Assembly: GCF_019746015.1 (NCBI RefSeq)
Contig: NZ_JAIESM010000077.1
Coordinates: 1-47,084, forward strand
From: Sphingomonas sp.
Lineage (GTDB): Bacteria > Pseudomonadota > Alphaproteobacteria > Sphingomonadales > Sphingomonadaceae
DNA length: 47,084 nucleotides
Reading direction: 5' to 3'
Each line of letters begins with the position of its first letter. Position 1 is the stretch's first letter. The translations under genes and the position numbers were made by a program. Positions 25,168 through 34,081 of the stretch are shown piece after piece. The notes beneath the pieces are model-generated. The model saw only the letters and a program-made list of their open reading frames with translations. It had not been told where the DNA came from and ran no database searches.

Positions 25168-26424
25168 ATGGCCCGACGTGCGCCCCCGCCCCCACCGCCG
25201 CCGCCTGCCTTGGTGCGCATGCGGCTGGTGGCGGCGGCGCTGCTGGTGGCGATGGCGGCGCTGTTCATTGCCGCGCGCGCGATCGGCCCGGTGCACCCGG
25301 CGGTGGGCTTCGTACGCGCCTTTGCCGAGGCAGCGATGGTGGGCGGCCTGGCCGACTGGTTCGCGGTGACCGCGCTGTTCCGCCATCCGCTCGGCCTGCC
25401 CATTCCGCACACCGCGATCGTGCCGCGCAACAAGGATCGCATCGGCGAGGCGCTGGCGGCTTTCCTGCGCGACAATTTCCTGGTGCCGCGCGTCGTCGCC
25501 CGGCGCATGCAGACGCTCGACGTGGCGGGTGCGGCTGGGCGCTGGCTGGCCCAGCCGGCAGAGGCGGACTCGCGGCTGCGGATGGGGACGGCACGGCTGT
25601 TCGCCGATCTGCTCGACTCGCTCGATCAGGAACGGCTGGGCGGCATGGTGAAGGGGGCGATCGGCAGCCGGCTGCAGGCGATGCGCGCCGCGCCGCTGCT
25701 GGGCCAGGCACTGGCCGCCGCGATTGCGCGCGACCGGCACGTGCCGGTGATGAACAGCCTGCTGCGCTGGGCGGGACGGGCGCTGTCCTCCAACGAGCAT
25801 GTCATCCGCGCGATGGTGCACGAACGCGCGGGCAGCCTGCTGCGCTGGACCGGGCTGGACGAGACGGTTGCCAACCGGCTGATCGACGGGCTCGACCAGC
25901 TGCTCTGGGACATGGTCGAAGACCCCGGCCACCCGCTGCGCATGCGGGTGGAACAGGGCCTGGCCGACCTCGCCCATGACATGCAGCACGACCCCGAGAT
26001 GCAGGCGCGGGTCGAGGCGTGGAAGCTGGAAGTGATCGGCAATCCCGCCATGCAGCGCTGGCTGGACGGGCTGTGGGAGTCCGCGCGCGGTTCGCTGTTG
26101 CGGCTGACGCGCGATCCGGCGGCGATCCACAATGGCCGGCTCGGCGAAGCGCTGCAGCAGCTTGGCCAGACGCTGCAGAGCGACGCACGGCTGAAGGCCA
26201 CGCTCAACCGCCTTGCCCGCCGCGCGACGGTGGGCACGGCCGCCAATTATGGCGATTCGATCGTGCGGCTGGTGTCGGAAACGATCCGCAGCTGGGACGC
26301 GCGCACCATCACGCTGCGGCTGGAAAATGCGGTGGGCCGCGACCTGCAGTTCATCCGCATCAACGGCACCATCGTCGGCGGGCTGGTGGGGCTGGTGCTC
26401 CACACGCTCGACGTGCTGCTCTAA
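25168..26424 (+). CDS. DUF445 family membrane protein (YjiN-like)
   Basis: A 418-residue protein with a Pro-run near the N-terminus, one hydrophobic helix at about residues 20-42, the signature FAEAAMVGGLADWFAVTALF with FRHPLGLPIPHTAIVP after it, a long helical middle region, and a C-terminal hydrophobic helix (INGTIVGGLVGLVLHTLDVL). This is DUF445; the function is not known. ATG 25168 is preferred over an upstream TTG. Its stop overlaps the stop of the convergent HAD gene. Confidence 0.9.
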   Translation: MARRAPPPPPPPPALVRMRLVAAALLVAMAALFIAARAIGPVHPAVGFVRAFAEAAMVGGLADWFAVTALFRHPLGLPIPHTAIVPRNKDRIGEALAAFLRDNFLVPRVVARRMQTLDVAGAAGRWLAQPAEADSRLRMGTARLFADLLDSLDQERLGGMVKGAIGSRLQAMRAAPLLGQALAAAIARDRHVPVMNSLLRWAGRALSSNEHVIRAMVHERAGSLLRWTGLDETVANRLIDGLDQLLWDMVEDPGHPLRMRVEQGLADLAHDMQHDPEMQARVEAWKLEVIGNPAMQRWLDGLWESARGSLLRLTRDPAAIHNGRLGEALQQLGQTLQSDARLKATLNRLARRATVGTAANYGDSIVRLVSETIRSWDARTITLRLENAVGRDLQFIRINGTIVGGLVGLVLHTLDVLL

Positions 26425-27092
26425 CGCCAGTCGCGCCGGGCCCAGCCCTTCTCCTCGGCGAGCCGTGCCAGCTGCCGGTCGGGGTTGACGACAAACCCCT
26501 CATCCGCCCAGCCCAGCGCCGGAGCATCCGAAATATGGTCCGAATAGAAGCGGATATGGGCGGCGGCGCGCGCCACGCCTTGGCCCGCCAGCCAGGCGAC
26601 CAGCCGGTCATGCTTGGCCGGGCCATAGCAATTGGCCCCGCCCAGCCGCGCCAGCACGCGCCCCTCGGCATCGTGCCCGGCCTCGGTTGCGATGACGTCG
26701 TCGGCGCCCACCAGCGCCGCGATCGCCTCTGCATAGAAGCGCGGCGAGGCGGTGGCGATGATGATGCGATACCCTTCCGCCCGGTCCGCCGCGATCTGTG
26801 CGCGCGCATCGGCGAACAGCCCGCTGCGATCAAGCCGCCGGGCAAAGCCTGCGGCCACCCGCGCCATCCGCTGCGGCGCGGTGCGCCGGCCGATCATCAG
26901 CCGGTGCGTCACCTGCTTCAGCCGTGCCCGGTCGATGAGGCGCAGCGGGTGCCCGGCGGCAATCACCCCCGCCACCGGCAGCAGTGCCAGGCGGTGCGGT
27001 GCGTGCCGGGCAGCATAATGGACCAGAAACCGCGTCCAGGTGGGCGCGCGGGTAATCGTCTTGTCCATGTCGTAGATGGCGAATTTTTCCAC
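26421..27092 (-). CDS. HAD-IB family phosphatase
   Basis: A 223-residue haloacid dehalogenase-type hydrolase. The catalytic DxD motif is Asp8-Met-Asp10 in IYDMDKTIT; motif II is IIIATASPRF and the late acidic motif is YSDHISDAP. This subgroup includes phosphoserine phosphatase and the lipid phosphatase PgpC; the surrounding lipid-transport genes make a lipid phosphate substrate attractive but unproven. The start is GTG 27092, preceded by AAAAAGG; upstream ATG-initiated readings lack conservation. It is divergent from the Mla operon with about 50 bases between. Confidence 0.88.
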   Translation of the reverse strand: MEKFAIYDMDKTITRAPTWTRFLVHYAARHAPHRLALLPVAGVIAAGHPLRLIDRARLKQVTHRLMIGRRTAPQRMARVAAGFARRLDRSGLFADARAQIAADRAEGYRIIIATASPRFYAEAIAALVGADDVIATEAGHDAEGRVLARLGGANCYGPAKHDRLVAWLAGQGVARAAAHIRFYSDHISDAPALGWADEGFVVNPDRQLARLAEEKGWARRDWR

Positions 27093-27142
27093 GCCTGCCT
27101 TTTTGCAAGGCTTCGGCTTGCCGATCCAGTGGCTTTGCCGCA

Positions 27143-28264
27143 ATGAAGCGGGCGATGAACGCTCAGGCCGACTTTCGACACGATACGATTGACGGCGGCG
27201 AGGCACTGCGCTTTTCGGGGCGGCTGTCGCTGTCGTGCCTGGGCGACTTTCCAGAGCGGCTGCGCAGTTTTGAGGGCAAGGTCGATCTGCTCGATCTGTC
27301 GGGGATCGACCGGATCGACACGGTGGGTGCCTGGCTCATCCACCGCTTCGCCGCCGAGCACGAATCCCGCATCGAGGGCTTGAGCCCCGAGGCCGCGCAT
27401 CTGATGGCGCAGGTCGCCGCCGCCGACCGCGACATGGCGATGCGCCCGCCGCCGTCCAACTTCCTCATCAAGCTGGTCGGCGAAGTGGGGCAGGCATCCA
27501 TCAGCGCGGTGACGACGCTGGCCGGGCTGCTCGGTTTCTTCGGTGCGACCGTGCTCGCCTTCCTGACGGTGCTGCGCCATCCGCGACGCTTCCGGCTGAA
27601 CGCAACCGTGCGCCGGTTCGAAGTGGTCGGCATTTCGGCGCTGGGCATCATCGGGCTGATGAGCTTCCTGATCGGGCTGGTGATCGCCCAGCAGGGTTCG
27701 GTGCAGCTGCGCCAGTTCGGCGCGGAGATTTTCACCATCAATCTGATCGGCCGCATCACCTTGCGCGAGCTGGGTGTGCTGATGACGGCGATCATGGTCG
27801 CCGGCCGCTCCGGCTCGGCCTTTGCCGCGCAGATCGGCACGATGAAGCTGACCGAGGAAATCGACGCGATGCGCACGATCGGCGTCTCGCCAATGGAGGC
27901 GCTGGTGCTGCCCCGGGTGATCGCGGCGGTGCTGATGATGCCGCTGCTCGGCTTCTATTCGTCGGTCGTCGCGATCATCGGCGGCGGGCTGCTGTGCTGG
28001 GCCGCGCTCGACATTCCGCCCGTCACCTTCATCCAGCGGCTGCGCGAAGTGGTGCCGACGACCGATGTCTATGTCGGGCTGCTGAAGGCGCCGGTGTTCG
28101 GCCTCATCATTGCGGTGACCGGCTGTTTCCAGGGCATGCAGGTGGAAAGCGATGCCGAACAGGTGGGCCAGCGCACCACCTCTGCGGTGGTGCAGGCGAT
28201 CTTCCTGGTGATCGTGCTCGATGCGTTCTTCGCGGTGTTCTTCACCTGGATCGGGTGGATCTGA
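27143..28264 (+). CDS. mlaE: MlaE-family ABC permease with N-terminal STAS domain
   Basis: A 373-residue protein: a STAS (MlaB-like) domain at about 10-90 with DLLDLSGIDRIDTVGAWLI, then the MlaE permease fold with several membrane helices and the conserved GRITLRELGVLMTAIMVAGR and EEIDAMRTIGVSPMEALVLPR stretches. It is the inner-membrane core of a phospholipid transport ABC system that keeps the outer membrane asymmetric. In E. coli MlaB is a separate protein; here the two are one chain, as is known in other alphaproteobacteria. ATG 27155 is a possible alternative start. The stop shares a base with the mlaF start. Confidence 0.94.
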   Translation: MKRAMNAQADFRHDTIDGGEALRFSGRLSLSCLGDFPERLRSFEGKVDLLDLSGIDRIDTVGAWLIHRFAAEHESRIEGLSPEAAHLMAQVAAADRDMAMRPPPSNFLIKLVGEVGQASISAVTTLAGLLGFFGATVLAFLTVLRHPRRFRLNATVRRFEVVGISALGIIGLMSFLIGLVIAQQGSVQLRQFGAEIFTINLIGRITLRELGVLMTAIMVAGRSGSAFAAQIGTMKLTEEIDAMRTIGVSPMEALVLPRVIAAVLMMPLLGFYSSVVAIIGGGLLCWAALDIPPVTFIQRLREVVPTTDVYVGLLKAPVFGLIIAVTGCFQGMQVESDAEQVGQRTTSAVVQAIFLVIVLDAFFAVFFTWIGWI

Positions 28265-29079
28265 TGCCGGAGACGGTCATCTGCGTGCGCGGCCTGCGCA
28301 ACGCCTTTGGCGAGCAGTTGGTGCATGACGGGCTGAACCTTGACGTTCAGCGTGGCGAGATTCTGGGCGTGGTCGGCGGCTCCGGCACCGGCAAGAGCGT
28401 GCTGATGCGCTCGATCATCGGGCTGCAGACGCCCGAGGAAGGCGATGTGCGCGTGTTCGGCGAGCAGACCATCGGCCGCGACGAGACCGAGGCCATTGCC
28501 ATCCGCCGCCGCTGGGGCGTGTTGTTCCAGGGGGGAGCACTGTTTTCCACGCTGACGGTCGCCGAAAATGTGCAGGTGCCGCTGCGCGAATTCTACCCCG
28601 GCATTGGCCCCGCGCTGCTCGACGAAATTGCCGCCTACAAGGTGACGATGACCGGCTTGCCGCCCGATGCCGCGCCCAAATATCCGGCCGAGCTTTCCGG
28701 CGGGATGCGCAAGCGCGCGGGCCTGGCGCGGGCGCTTGCGCTCGACCCCGAACTGCTGTTCCTCGACGAGCCGACCGCCGGGCTCGACCCGATCGGGGCG
28801 GCCGCGTTCGACGAGCTGACCCGCTCGCTCCAGCAGACGCTGGGGCTGACCGTGTTCCTCATCACCCATGATCTCGATACGCTCTATGCGATTTGCGACC
28901 GGGTGGCGGTGCTTGCCGACAAGCGCGTGATCGCCGTCGGCACGATTGCCGAGCTGCTGGCACTGGACCATCCCTGGATCCAGCAATATTTCAATGGGCC
29001 ACGTGGCCGCGCGGCCACTGCCACCACCGATCGGGCACGCCACGCCCGTCTTCTTGCCCAGCCGGAAATGGGGAACTGA
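28264..29079 (+). CDS. mlaF: Mla-type lipid transporter ATPase
   Basis: A 271-residue ABC ATPase. Walker A GGSGTGKS is at residues 38-45, the signature LSGGM at 144-148, and Walker B LLFLDEP shortly after. LFQGGALFSTLTVAENV is typical for MlaF/Ttg2A-type ATPases. The ATG overlaps the mlaE stop by one base and its stop overlaps the mlaD start by one base, so the three are translated together. It powers phospholipid movement through the permease. Confidence 0.95.
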   Translation: MPETVICVRGLRNAFGEQLVHDGLNLDVQRGEILGVVGGSGTGKSVLMRSIIGLQTPEEGDVRVFGEQTIGRDETEAIAIRRRWGVLFQGGALFSTLTVAENVQVPLREFYPGIGPALLDEIAAYKVTMTGLPPDAAPKYPAELSGGMRKRAGLARALALDPELLFLDEPTAGLDPIGAAAFDELTRSLQQTLGLTVFLITHDLDTLYAICDRVAVLADKRVIAVGTIAELLALDHPWIQQYFNGPRGRAATATTDRARHARLLAQPEMGN

Positions 29080-30050
29080 TGGAAACACGCTCCAACCAGG
29101 TGCTCGTCGGCTCGGTGGTCTTGATCATGCTGCTGATGCTCGCGCTGTTCTTCGTGTGGATCGCGCGGCTGAACGGCGGCGGTGACCGCGAGTACGACAT
29201 CTTCTTCAAACAGTCGGTGACCGGCATCAACAAGGGGTCGAACGTTGCCTATGCCGGCGTTCCCTCGGGCGAGGTCCGCGAAATCGCGCTGTGGAAGGAA
29301 GACCCCGAATATGTGCGCGTGCGCATTGGCGTGAACGAGGATGTGCCGGTGCTGGAAGGGACGACCGCCACCATCCAGGGCGTGGGCTTTACCGGCGTCA
29401 GCGAAATCCTGCTCGATGGCGGGGTGAAGGGGCAGAAGCGGCTCGAATGCCCTAAGGTCAACCCGCTGGCCGATTGCCCGTTCGGCGTGCCGGTCATCCC
29501 CACGCGGCGCGGCGGGCTGGGCGCGCTGCTTTCATCAGCGCCGCAGCTGCTCGAACGGCTGTCGACGCTCGCCGGGCGGCTGAACGAAGTGCTTGATGAC
29601 AAGAACCAGGCGTCGATCCAGGGCATTCTGGCAAACACCAACCGGCTGACCAAGTCGCTCGCCGACCAGTCGCCCCAGATCGGGCCGACCTTGGTCGAAA
29701 CCCGCACCGCGCTGGCCAAGGTCGCGGTCGCCGCCGACCAGATCGGCAAGCTCGCAGAGACCACCAACGGCCTGGTGCGCGACGATCTGAAGCCTGCTGC
29801 CGCCAAGCTGGGCGGGGCAGTGGCCGCGGCGCAGCGCACGCTGGAAACGCTCGACGCGACGCTTGCTGAGGCGCGGCCGGGCGTGCGCGCCTTTGCGACG
29901 CAGACGGTGCCCGAACTAGGCCAGCTGGTGCGCGACCTGCGCGTGATGTCTGCGGCGCTGACCAGCGTTGCTGAAAAGATCGACCAGGGCGGCGCCGGCG
30001 CGCTGCTCACCCAACCCGCGCTGCCCGATTACAAGCCCGGCAAGAAATGA
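29079..30050 (+). CDS. mlaD: MlaD-family MCE lipid-binding protein
   Basis: A 323-residue protein with one N-terminal transmembrane helix (about 9-28) and an MCE domain (about 38-115, FKQSVTGINKGSNVAYAGVP). The rest is mostly predicted helix, with regular ALxxV/IxxL spacing that suggests a coiled coil reaching into the periplasm. MCE proteins form hexameric rings that shuttle lipids. It is longer than E. coli MlaD because of this helical tail. The start overlaps mlaF by one base and the stop overlaps the lipoprotein gene as ATGA. Confidence 0.93.
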   Translation: METRSNQVLVGSVVLIMLLMLALFFVWIARLNGGGDREYDIFFKQSVTGINKGSNVAYAGVPSGEVREIALWKEDPEYVRVRIGVNEDVPVLEGTTATIQGVGFTGVSEILLDGGVKGQKRLECPKVNPLADCPFGVPVIPTRRGGLGALLSSAPQLLERLSTLAGRLNEVLDDKNQASIQGILANTNRLTKSLADQSPQIGPTLVETRTALAKVAVAADQIGKLAETTNGLVRDDLKPAAAKLGGAVAAAQRTLETLDATLAEARPGVRAFATQTVPELGQLVRDLRVMSAALTSVAEKIDQGGAGALLTQPALPDYKPGKK

Positions 30051-30643
30051 GGCCCGCCATGAAGCTGCTCCTTGTGCCCTGCACCGCGCTGCTGCTTGGC
30101 GGCTGTATCAGCCTAGCGGCCAAGGCGCCGCCCTCGCTGCTGACGCTGACCGCCGATCAGGCGCCCGCCGCCGGCGCCACGGTGACGGGCGCCAAGGCGC
30201 GCAGCATCACCGTGCTGGTGCCGGCGGTGCCCCAGGCGCTGGCGACCACGCGCGTGCCGGTGGCGACGGGCCCCGCCTCGATCGCCTATATCCGCCAGGC
30301 CTATTGGTCGGAGGCGCCCGCGCGCCTGTTTGGGCGGCTGATGAGCGACACCATCGCCGCACGCACTGGCCGGCTGGTGCTCTCCAACGCCGAAAGCTTC
30401 GGCGATCCGGGTGCCAAATTGTCGGGCGAGCTGCGGTCCTTCGGCGTGGAAAGCGCGGGCAATCGCGCGGTCGTCATCTATGACGCCGCGCTGATGCGCG
30501 ACGGCGTCAAGACATGGGAAAAACGCCGGTTCGAGGCGCGCGTGCCACTCAACGACGCGATCGCGCCGGTTAGCGCGGCCACAGCGCTGAACCGCGCCGC
30601 CAATCAAGTGGCAGGCGAGGTCGCCGCCTGGGTGGGGCAATAA
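30047..30643 (+). CDS. ABC-type transport auxiliary lipoprotein (PqiC-like)
   Basis: A 198-residue lipoprotein: signal peptide ending LLLGGC with lipid-modified Cys20. The mature part resembles the ABC-type transport auxiliary lipoprotein family (PqiC / YmbA type) with a central SIAYIRQAYWSEAPARLFGRL region. It probably contacts the MCE protein at the outer membrane side. No MlaC-type soluble carrier is present in the operon, so this protein may fill the periplasmic gap in part. ATG 30059 is an equally good start for the signal peptide. It is convergent with the flavoprotein gene, with only one base between. Confidence 0.85.
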   Translation: MRPAMKLLLVPCTALLLGGCISLAAKAPPSLLTLTADQAPAAGATVTGAKARSITVLVPAVPQALATTRVPVATGPASIAYIRQAYWSEAPARLFGRLMSDTIAARTGRLVLSNAESFGDPGAKLSGELRSFGVESAGNRAVVIYDAALMRDGVKTWEKRRFEARVPLNDAIAPVSAATALNRAANQVAGEVAAWVGQ

Positions 30644-30644
30644 C

Positions 30645-31823
30645 CTAAACCGCCATGCCGGCGGCCCAGCCGCTCGCCCAGGCCCATTGGAAGTTGTAGC
30701 CGCCCAGCCAGCCGGTTACGTCCACCGCCTCGCCAATCGCATGGAGCCCGGGCAGGTGGCGCGCGGCCATGGTCTGGGACGACAGCCCGGCGGTGGCGAT
30801 GCCGCCCGCGGTAACCTCGGCCTTGGCATAGCCCTCGGTCCCGCTCGGCATGAATGCCCATGCCGCCAGCCGCTCGCCAGCCTGCGACAGCGCGCGGTCG
30901 GGCAGACTGCCAAGCTCGCCCGCCAGCGCCAGCCGGTCCGCCAGCGCCTCGGCCAGCCGCGACGGCAGCTGCTCGGCCAGCACCGTCTTCAGCGTCGCGC
31001 GCGGGCGGGCGCGTTTGGCCTGTGTCAGCCAGTCGTGCGGGCAATCGGGCACGAAATCGACCCAGAGCGGTTCGCGGTGCCGCCAATAGCTCGACGCCTG
31101 CAGGATCGCCGGGCCGGACAGGCCACGATGGGTGAACAGCGCCGCTTCCCGAAACGCCGCCTTGCCCGCGCGCGCCACGACCGGGGTCGCCACGCCCGAC
31201 AGGGCCTGGAACAGCGCCTCCGCCGGCGGCAGGGTGAGCGGCACCAGCGCCGGGCGGGGCTCCACCAGCTTCAGGCCGAACTGGCGGGCAAGGCCATAGG
31301 CAAAGTCGCTGGCGCCTAGCTTGGGGATGGAGGGGCCGCCCGTGGCGATAACCAGCGCCGGCGCGACCGAGACATGCGCGCCGTGCGCCACGCGGAAGGC
31401 GCCATCGGCATGCTCGACCGCGCGCACCGGCGCCCCGAACGCAAAGCTTGCCGCTGCGGCTTCCGCCATCAGCATCGCGACGATCTGCTTGGCGGAACCA
31501 TCGCAGAACAGCTGGCCCAGCGTCTTTTCGTGCCAGGCGATGCCATGGCCGTTGACCAGCGCGAGGAAATCAGCGGGCGTGTAGCGGCTGAGCGCCGACT
31601 TGGCGAAATGCGGGTTGGCGGACAGAAACCGGTCGGGCGCGGTGCCCAGATTGGTGAAATTGCACCGCCCGCCGCCCGAGATCAGGATCTTGCGGCCCGG
31701 CTCCGCATTATGGTCGATCACCAGCACGCGGCGCCCGCGCTGGCTGGCAACGCGTGCGGCCATCAGCCCGGCAGCGCCCGCCCCCAGGATGATCGCGTCA
31801 AAGCGGGTCGGGCGTGGCGTCAA
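30645..31823 (-). CDS. HI0933/YhiN-type NAD(P)/FAD-dependent oxidoreductase
   Basis: A 392-residue flavoprotein. The FAD-binding GAGAAGLMAARVASQRG starts near residue 15, followed by the family signature GRKILISGGGRCNFTN. The late GGYNFQWAWASGWAAG contacts FAD. The family includes BaiN and related enzymes, but the reaction of most members is unknown, so no substrate is given. It lies 13 bases downstream of the cytochrome b561 gene on the same strand, so a redox pairing is possible but not shown. Confidence 0.92.
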   Translation of the reverse strand: MTPRPTRFDAIILGAGAAGLMAARVASQRGRRVLVIDHNAEPGRKILISGGGRCNFTNLGTAPDRFLSANPHFAKSALSRYTPADFLALVNGHGIAWHEKTLGQLFCDGSAKQIVAMLMAEAAAASFAFGAPVRAVEHADGAFRVAHGAHVSVAPALVIATGGPSIPKLGASDFAYGLARQFGLKLVEPRPALVPLTLPPAEALFQALSGVATPVVARAGKAAFREAALFTHRGLSGPAILQASSYWRHREPLWVDFVPDCPHDWLTQAKRARPRATLKTVLAEQLPSRLAEALADRLALAGELGSLPDRALSQAGERLAAWAFMPSGTEGYAKAEVTAGGIATAGLSSQTMAARHLPGLHAIGEAVDVTGWLGGYNFQWAWASGWAAGMAV

Positions 31824-31836
31824 CCGCTGGTGCCGG

Positions 31837-32406
31837 TCAGATCGGGCGCCCGCCCCACCACATACGCTGCATCTCGCGCACGCCGTCGATCCATTGGTGC
31901 TTCAGCGCGCCGGCAATGTGCAGCCCGGTCAGCGCATAGACCAGATAGCCGATCAGCTCATGCGCCTCGCCAAAGGCGTCGTGCACGGCCTTTTTCGTGG
32001 CCGGATCGAGCGCCATGATGAACGACAGGCGCGGCCATTCGAACAGGCCGAACCAGAAATTGGGGTTCTGCGCCGCACGGTCCCATGCCGAGTCCATCAC
32101 CCAGCCGGTAATGGGCATCGCGAAAATGATCGCATAAAGCGACCAATGGGTGATGTGCGACAGCGTCCGCTCCCACGGGCGATAGCCTCCCGGAAGCGGC
32201 GGCGGCGGATTGCCCAGCCGCCACAGCAGCCGCAGCACGGCAAGCCCCAGCACGGTGATGCCGATCGACTTGTGCGCATTGATCAGCGGCCGCACCTGTT
32301 CATCGGCGACATTGGGCCAGATCAGCGCAAGCGCGACATTGGCGATCACCGCCACCGCCACCAGCCAGTGGAGCGTGATGGCAATAGTCGTATAGCGGCG
32401 TTCCAT
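31837..32406 (-). CDS. Cytochrome b561 family protein
   Basis: A 189-residue protein with four membrane helices and likely haem-ligand histidines: HWLVAVAVIANV in helix 1, NAHKSIGITVLGL in helix 2, SHITHWSLYAIIF in helix 3, and FGEAHELIGYLVYALTGLH in helix 4. The family passes electrons between quinol and periplasmic partners. The start ATG 32406 begins MERRYTTIAITLHW, the usual form. It is divergent from the glycosyltransferase gene. Confidence 0.92.
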   Translation of the reverse strand: MERRYTTIAITLHWLVAVAVIANVALALIWPNVADEQVRPLINAHKSIGITVLGLAVLRLLWRLGNPPPPLPGGYRPWERTLSHITHWSLYAIIFAMPITGWVMDSAWDRAAQNPNFWFGLFEWPRLSFIMALDPATKKAVHDAFGEAHELIGYLVYALTGLHIAGALKHQWIDGVREMQRMWWGGRPI

Positions 32407-32513
32407 GCTTTTCCTCCGCCGAAATCCACCCCGTGCACTGGCAGGGCAACGCGGCAATCCCTAGTTTAGCGAGCAGACGCGCTGCAGCAATCCAGGATTG
32501 GCCTTTTTCCGCG

Positions 32514-33950
32514 ATGACTTTCATGCACAGGTCGCTCATCGCGGAATCGCCGCGCTTCACGCCCCGCCCGGTGCCGCTGCGCGCTTATGCGATTGCGGGG
32601 GCTGGCGTGCTGCTGTTTGCGCTGACGCTGGTGCAGCTCGCCCTGCGGTCCGATCTATGGGGCTGGTCGGTGGGGCTGGCCTATATCCTGTACGATACGG
32701 TGCTGCTGGCGTTCACGGCATGGCACATCCGGGGGCTGGGCAACGCACCCGCACCAGCGGCCGACGCCACAGTCGCGCGGCCGACGCTGGGCGTCATCAT
32801 CGCCGCGCATAACGAGGCGGGCGTGCTGGAAACCACGATCGCGCACCTGATGGCGCAGGAGGGGCCGCCCGAACAGATTCTGATCGCGGACGATGGCTCC
32901 ACCGATGCTACGGCCGACATGCTGGCGCGCGCCTATGGCCTGATTACGCCGGACATGGGCCAGTTGAGCGCGCCCGCATCCGGCCTTCCGGTGCTGCGCT
33001 GGCTGCGCCTGCCCCATGGCGGCAAGGCACGCGCGCTGAACGCCGCGATCCAGTGCGCGGAGACTGATCTGGTGCTGACGGTCGATGCCGACACCCTGCT
33101 CGATCCGGGCGCGCTGACGGCGATGCGCGCGGCCTTTGCCGCCGAGCCCGAACTGGTCGCCGCCACCGGCGTGCTGGTGCCGATCTGCGGACCGGGTGCC
33201 AAGGGGCGCTTCTTCGAATGGTTCCAGCGATACGAATATGTCCGCAACTTCCTGTCGCGCCATGCCTGGATGCAGGTGCGCAGCTTGTTGCTCGTCTCGG
33301 GCGCGTTCGGCGCCTATCGGCTGAGCGCGCTGCTGAAGGTCGGCGGGTTCGACCCCGGTTGTCTGGTCGAGGATTATGAGCTGATCCACCGGCTCCACCG
33401 CCATGCCGCCGACCGCGGGCTCGACTGGCGCGTGCGGGTGGTGGGCGGCGCCACCGCACGCACCGATGCGCCGGCGTCGTTCCTGGGGTTCCTGAAGCAA
33501 CGGCGGCGCTGGTTCGGCGGCTATCTGCAGACGCAATATTGGAACCGCGACATGATCGGCAATGCGCGCTTCGGCACGCTGGGCACCGCGCATATGCCGG
33601 TCAAGACGCTTGACACGCTGCAGCCTGTCTATGGCATCACGGCCTTTGCCATCCTGATCTGGCTGCTGGCGACGGGGCGGCTGTTCACCGCCGGCGCGAT
33701 TGTCGGCGTGATGCTGGCAAAGGTCGTGCTCGATCTCTCATTCCATCTGTGGTCGCTGCACCTCTATCGCCGCTGGACCGGCCACGGCACCGGGCTCAGC
33801 ACGCGCTGGGCGCTGCTTGCCTCCATCCTGGAGCCGTTCAGTTTCCAGCTGCTGCGCCATGCCGGCGCAATCTGGGGCTGGCATGCCTTCCTGACCGGGC
33901 GCGAAACCTGGGGGCGGCAGCACCGCACGGCCATCGGCGCTGGCCGTTAG
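32514..33950 (+). CDS. Membrane-bound family 2 glycosyltransferase
   Basis: A 478-residue processive-type GT2. Two N-terminal hydrophobic segments precede the catalytic domain, with nucleotide-binding IIAAHNEAGVLE and ADDGSTDAT, the DxD motif in TVDADT, the acceptor-site VEDYEL and QRRRWFGGYLQTQYW, then C-terminal membrane helices. This layout matches polysaccharide synthases such as NodC, hyaluronan or poly-GlcNAc synthases, but the product is unknown. No other polysaccharide gene is adjacent. Starts at 32514 or 32523 are both possible. Palindrome copy 4 follows the stop. Confidence 0.9.
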   Translation: MTFMHRSLIAESPRFTPRPVPLRAYAIAGAGVLLFALTLVQLALRSDLWGWSVGLAYILYDTVLLAFTAWHIRGLGNAPAPAADATVARPTLGVIIAAHNEAGVLETTIAHLMAQEGPPEQILIADDGSTDATADMLARAYGLITPDMGQLSAPASGLPVLRWLRLPHGGKARALNAAIQCAETDLVLTVDADTLLDPGALTAMRAAFAAEPELVAATGVLVPICGPGAKGRFFEWFQRYEYVRNFLSRHAWMQVRSLLLVSGAFGAYRLSALLKVGGFDPGCLVEDYELIHRLHRHAADRGLDWRVRVVGGATARTDAPASFLGFLKQRRRWFGGYLQTQYWNRDMIGNARFGTLGTAHMPVKTLDTLQPVYGITAFAILIWLLATGRLFTAGAIVGVMLAKVVLDLSFHLWSLHLYRRWTGHGTGLSTRWALLASILEPFSFQLLRHAGAIWGWHAFLTGRETWGRQHRTAIGAGR

Positions 33951-33958
33951 GGCTGGTG

Positions 33959-34057
33959 TCAGCTTGGCTGAAACGGTTACCGCACCGGCCCACTCCCCCA
34001 CCCGGCCACCCATCAGGATACGCCCGTGGGAGGCCGGGTGGGGGAGCGGGCCGGCGC
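33959..34057. repeat. Long palindromic intergenic repeat, copy 4 (degenerate)
   Basis: Arms 33982-34011 and 34028-34057 pair over 30 positions with three mismatches; the loop 34012-34027 is also 16 bases but its sequence differs from the other copies. A side hairpin TCAGC-TTG-GCTGA lies on the left (33959-33971). It separates convergent glycosyltransferase and MTA phosphorylase genes, a position suited to a two-way terminator. The mismatches suggest an older copy. Confidence 0.85.
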
Positions 34058-34081
34058 CGCTTCTACGCTGCAAAAAACCGA

